Source of the DNA: an uncultured Collinsella sp.
Lineage (GTDB): Bacteria; Actinomycetota; Coriobacteriia; Coriobacteriales; Coriobacteriaceae
Assembly (NCBI GenBank): GCA_902478825.1
Contig: CABSMK010000078.1
Location: 1 to 7,929, forward strand
Direction of reading: 5' to 3'
Length of the DNA stretch: 7,929 nucleotides
Shown here: piece after piece, positions 5,663-7,929 of the stretch
How the letters are laid out: each line of letters opens with the position of its first letter
Position numbering within the stretch: position 1 is the first letter of the stretch
Position numbers and translations under genes: made by a program
Notes under the pieces: model-generated
The model's input: only the letters and a program-made list of their open reading frames with translations
Database searches by the model: none
What the model was told of the DNA's origin: nothing

Positions 5663-7093
5663 ATGGCTCTTTGGGGCGGTCGTTTTGAGGCAGGCGTGGC
5701 CGAGGTCACGCAGGAGTTTGGCGCGTCGCTGCCGGTCGACAAACATCTCTATAAGCAGGATATCGCCGGCTCTAAGGCGCATGCCAAAATGCTGGTGGCC
5801 CAGGGCATCATCAGTGCCGAGGACGAGCAGGCGATTGCCGAGGGCCTGACCGGAATCGAACAGGATATCGATGCCGACAACTTCACCTTCGACATCAACG
5901 ACGAAGACATTCATATGTCCATCGAGAGCGAGCTGACGCGTCGCATCGGCGAGGCCGGTAAGCGCTTGCATACCGGACGTTCGCGCAACGACCAGGTGGC
6001 GACCGACACACGCCTGGGCGTCAAGGCGCTGGCCAAGGAGCTTATGGAGGCCAATCTTGAGCTGCGCCATGTGCTGGTGGATGCGGCCAAGAAGTACGAC
6101 AAGGTAATTCTGCCGGGCTACACGCACATGCAGCACGCTCAGCCCGTGCTGCTGTCGCATCATCTGCTGGCGTATTCCTGGATGTTCGCGCGCGACTTTA
6201 CACGCCTGAAGGCAGCCTTTGATGCCGCCGACAACTGCCCGCTGGGTGCTGCCGCGCTTGCCGGCACGAGCTATCCGCTCGATCGTCAGATGACGGCTGC
6301 CGAACTTGGCTTTGCGGGCGTGATTCCCAACTCGCTCGATGCGGTTTCCGACCGCGATTTCCTGCTCGATCTGCATTACGCCGGCTCAGTCATGGCCATG
6401 CATCTGTCGCGCCTTTCCGAGGAGATCGTGCTGTGGTCGAGCTCCGAATTTGGCTTTATCACGCTTTCCGACTCGTACTCCACCGGCTCGTCCATCATGC
6501 CGCAGAAGAAGAATCCCGACTTTGCCGAGCTTATCCGCGGCAAGAGCGGCCGTGTGTATGGCAACCTGGTGCAGCTGCTCGTGACCATGAAGGGCCTGCC
6601 GCTTGCTTATAACAAGGACTTGCAGGAGGACAAGGAGGGCGCGCTCGATACCGCCCATACACTCATGCAGTGCCTGTCGGTTATGGCCGGTATGATTTCG
6701 ACTTGGACCGTCAACGAGGATGCCATGGCGCGCGAGTGCGGCGTGGGGCACCTTGCCGCCACCGATGTTGCCGATTACCTGGCTAAGCGTGGTCTGCCGT
6801 TCCGCGAGGCACATGCCGTGGTGGGCCATCTGGTCCTGATGTGTGAGAAGCGTGGCTGCAATCTTGAGGACCTGCCGTTTGAGGTGTTCCAGGAGGCAAG
6901 CCCGCTCTTTGAACGCGATATTACCGAGGCGCTCGACATCCCCTCAATTGTCGCCGCGCGTACGACCGAGGGCGGTACCGCCCCTGCCGCCGTTGCCGTG
7001 CAGCTGCAGCGCGCCGAGGCACAGCTCGTGGCCGACGAGGGCGTGTTTGGATCGCTGACCAAGGTCGTCGAGATGGGCCACGGGATAAAGTAG
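5663..7093 (+). CDS. argH: Argininosuccinate lyase
   Basis: Splits argininosuccinate into arginine and fumarate, the last step of arginine synthesis; a homotetrameric cytosolic enzyme of the fumarase/aspartase superfamily. The 476-aa product is of normal length. Landmarks are N-terminal ALWGGRF (2-8), DEDIHMSIESEL (80-91), HTGRSRNDQ (103-111), the conserved region YTHMQHAQP (153-161) with the family's catalytic His, and the flexible signature loop GSSIMPQKKNP (275-285) carrying the catalytic Ser. YNKDLQEDKEG (316-326) and HLAATDVADYLAKRGLPFREAH (363-384) are also typical. The start is ATG 5663 with AAAGGGG 8 nt upstream; an in-frame TTG at 5588 would add 25 residues unlike any family N-terminus. 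It works directly after ArgG, but a terminator-like stem and the 56-aa ORF separate the two genes. It is followed by the terminator at 7146-7178. Confidence 0.97.
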   Translation: MALWGGRFEAGVAEVTQEFGASLPVDKHLYKQDIAGSKAHAKMLVAQGIISAEDEQAIAEGLTGIEQDIDADNFTFDINDEDIHMSIESELTRRIGEAGKRLHTGRSRNDQVATDTRLGVKALAKELMEANLELRHVLVDAAKKYDKVILPGYTHMQHAQPVLLSHHLLAYSWMFARDFTRLKAAFDAADNCPLGAAALAGTSYPLDRQMTAAELGFAGVIPNSLDAVSDRDFLLDLHYAGSVMAMHLSRLSEEIVLWSSSEFGFITLSDSYSTGSSIMPQKKNPDFAELIRGKSGRVYGNLVQLLVTMKGLPLAYNKDLQEDKEGALDTAHTLMQCLSVMAGMISTWTVNEDAMARECGVGHLAATDVADYLAKRGLPFREAHAVVGHLVLMCEKRGCNLEDLPFEVFQEASPLFERDITEALDIPSIVAARTTEGGTAPAAVAVQLQRAEAQLVADEGVFGSLTKVVEMGHGIK

Positions 7094-7118
7094 GGATTTG
7101 ACTGAAGCGGCTTTGGCC

Positions 7119-7132
7119 ATTTATCGATAAAT
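7119..7132. repeat. Perfect 14-bp palindrome ATTTATCGATAAAT
   Basis: ATTTATC/GATAAAT is a perfect dyad with no spacer, 26 bp after the argH stop and just before the argH terminator. A zero-loop dyad is poor as an RNA hairpin, so a DNA-binding site is possible, but its position at the end of a gene gives no target. It may be chance. Confidence 0.35.
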
Positions 7133-7145
7133 CGTTTTTGCTTTT

Positions 7146-7178
7146 ACGGGTGTCTGCTGATGCGGACGCCCGTGTTTT
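7146..7178 (+). terminator. Intrinsic terminator of argH
   Basis: ACGGGTGTCTGC (7146-7157) pairs with GCGGACGCCCGT (7162-7173) around TGAT, 12 bp including two U-G wobbles that are A-C mismatches in the opposite strand's RNA. The stem therefore fits plus-strand transcription. GTTTTGTTGCT follows as the U-tract. It lies 53 bp after the argH stop. Confidence 0.85.
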
Positions 7179-7249
7179 GTTGCTATGGGGGAGGGGCTTG
7201 TCGAGAACTTCTGTAGGACCTTTGGGCAGGTTGTGAAGGGGTTACGTTC

Positions 7250-7301
7250 GCGGGCGGCAACCGACCGCCTGCTCTGTTCGATGCGGTTGATGGGCGGTCG
7301 G
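7250..7301 (+). promoter_or_regulatory. Two mutually exclusive GC-rich hairpins upstream of ndk
   Basis: This lies in a 301-bp gene-free stretch (7179-7479). GCGGGCGG (7250-7257) pairs with CCGCCTGC (7265-7272). CCGACCGCC (7261-7269), extended by two wobbles, pairs with GGCGGTCGG (7293-7301). Both use 7265-7269, so only one can form. No U-tract follows, and no tRNA, SRP RNA or riboswitch consensus was recognised. The second arm overlaps the spacer of the candidate promoter at 7287-7314, so these could also be nested operator dyads. Confidence 0.35.
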
Positions 7302-7314
7302 ATGGTACTCTAAT
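7287..7314 (+). promoter_or_regulatory. Candidate distal promoter for ndk
   Basis: TTGATG (7287-7292) and TCTAAT (7309-7314) are separated by 16 bp, giving a start near 7321 and a 5' leader of about 160 nt before ndk. The match to -35/-10 consensus is fair. Confidence 0.4.
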
Positions 7315-7344
7315 CGGGCTTCGAAACAGAAGTGACACATATGG

Positions 7345-7380
7345 AGCGCTTTAATAAATTGCAGCGTTTCAATAAACAGC
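7345..7380 (+). repeat. Tandem imperfect 18-bp direct repeat upstream of ndk
   Basis: AGCGCTTTAATAAATTGC (7345-7362) is followed without a gap by AGCGTTTCAATAAACAGC (7363-7380), 14 of 18 positions identical with a shared AATAAA core. The pair lies upstream of a -10-like TACGAT (7410-7415), where a regulator could bind. An ATG at 7341 would read through it as a 16-aa peptide with no good RBS. Confidence 0.5.
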
Positions 7381-7386
7381 TTTTTG

Positions 7387-7415
7387 TTTAACTGCAGCTA
7401 AAACTCTGTTACGAT
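7387..7415 (+). promoter_or_regulatory. Candidate proximal promoter for ndk
   Basis: TTTAAC (7387-7392) and TACGAT (7410-7415) are separated by 17 bp, giving a start near 7422 and a leader of about 58 nt. The -35 match is weak; the location, just after the AT-rich tandem repeat, is favourable. ACTGCA (7391-7396) and TGCAGT (7415-7420) form a 6-bp dyad flanking the spacer. Confidence 0.35.
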
Positions 7416-7479
7416 GCAGTCCAGGCGGGTGCCGGAATGGGACTTGGGCACGCGCGAACCTACTTGAAAGGCTACTTTT

Positions 7480-7884
7480 ATGGCTATCGAGAAGACCTTC
7501 ATCATGATTAAGCCCGACGCCGTGCGCGATCGCAAAATCGGCGAGATTGTTGCTCGCATTGAGCGCAGCGGTCTTGTCATCGAGCGCATGGAGATGACCA
7601 CGCTCGAGCGCGCTACCGTCGAGGAGCACTACGCCCATCTGGCCGACAAGCCCTTCTTTGGCGGTCTCTGCGACTTTATGACGAGCGGTCCGGTCGTCAA
7701 GATGGTCGTTTCCGGTCTCTCCGCTGTTGCTAAGATGCGCACCCTCATGGGCGCTACCAACCCGCTTGACGCTGCTCCTGGTACCATCCGCGGCGACTTT
7801 GCCGTCGATGTCAACGCCAACGTGATCCACGGCTCCGACTGCTTGGAGAACGCCGAGATTGAGATCAAGCGCTTCTTTGGCTAA
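7480..7884 (+). CDS. ndk: Nucleoside diphosphate kinase
   Basis: Transfers the gamma phosphate from ATP to other nucleoside diphosphates through a phospho-histidine, balancing NTP and dNTP pools. At 134 aa it is the usual bacterial length. The active-site residues are all present: Lys11 (MIKPDAV), Tyr51, Phe59, Arg87 and Thr93 in KMRTLMGATNP (85-95), Arg104 (GTIRGDF), Asn114 and the phosphorylated His117 in NVIHGSD (114-120). The usual Ser after HGSD is Cys121 here, a mild variant. The start is ATG 7480 with GAAAGG (7466-7471) 8 nt upstream. It is preceded by a long noncoding leader and ends 45 bp before the window edge, so its downstream partner is not visible. It is probably transcribed separately from argH, given the terminator at 7146-7178. 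Confidence 0.97.
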   Translation: MAIEKTFIMIKPDAVRDRKIGEIVARIERSGLVIERMEMTTLERATVEEHYAHLADKPFFGGLCDFMTSGPVVKMVVSGLSAVAKMRTLMGATNPLDAAPGTIRGDFAVDVNANVIHGSDCLENAEIEIKRFFG

Positions 7885-7886
7885 AC

Positions 7887-7908
7887 CAGCTTTGACTCCT
7901 TAAAGCTG
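7887..7908 (+). terminator. Short hairpin after ndk
   Basis: CAGCTTT (7887-7893) pairs with AAAGCTG (7902-7908), 7 bp plus one wobble, starting 2 bp after the ndk stop. Only TTAGCG follows, so it is a weak terminator at best. Confidence 0.35.
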
Positions 7909-7929
7909 TTAGCGTGTGGCTTGGGCGCC

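Noticed and set aside
7179..7340. tRNA or other structured housekeeping RNA before ndk
   Set aside because: TTCGA motifs occur at 7277 and 7320, but no acceptor stem or cloverleaf could be built, and no SRP or 6S landmarks were found.
7341..7391. 16-codon ORF (starts MERFNKLQRFNKQ) before ndk
   Set aside because: No ribosome binding site; the peptide repeat simply follows the 18-bp DNA repeat.

Overview
This window is most likely chromosomal sequence from a GC-rich Gram-positive gut actinobacterium. The Coriobacteriia, and Collinsella in particular, fit best. That assignment rests on codon use dominated by GTG/CTG/GAG/GCC, on strong AAAGGAG- or GAAAGG-type ribosome binding sites with ATG starts, and on the protein sequences; no 16S rRNA or other marker confirms it. 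The first 12 bases are not genomic: they match the 3' end of the Tn5/Nextera mosaic end, so the window starts at a contig end.

Layout. (1) 12-2339, plus strand: polA, DNA polymerase I, missing about 140 N-terminal residues because of the contig end. (2) 2340-2531: a convergent intergenic region with two strong hairpins and a tandem 8-mer. (3) 2532-3359, minus strand: a Cof-type HAD hydrolase. (4) 3360-3913: a long divergent regulatory region with palindromes, a promoter, a well-formed 24-codon ORF rich in arginine codons (3634-3708), and a series of competing hairpins ending in a terminator-like stem plus U-tract. (5) 3914-5140: argG. (6) 5141-5662: hairpins, a GC-rich terminator-like stem and an unrecognised 56-aa ORF with a good ribosome binding site (5374-5544). 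(7) 5663-7093: argH, followed by an intrinsic terminator. (8) 7094-7479: a noncoding stretch with overlapping hairpins, a tandem 18-bp repeat and candidate promoters. (9) 7480-7884: ndk, with a small hairpin after it.

How the genes fit together. argG and argH catalyse the last two steps of arginine synthesis (citrulline to argininosuccinate to arginine plus fumarate). They are separated by about 520 bp and are probably not one simple transcript. polA and ndk serve DNA synthesis and nucleotide supply; the HAD protein is a generic phosphatase.

The most interesting element is the argG leader. Its short ORF has six Arg codons in its last ten positions and ends in three consecutive CGA codons before the stop. 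Alternative hairpins and a terminator-like structure follow, before argG. This is the layout of ribosome-mediated transcription attenuation, here apparently responding to arginine. The ORF and hairpins are read directly from the sequence; the mechanism is inferred. The second candidate novelty is the 56-aa ORF between argG and argH.
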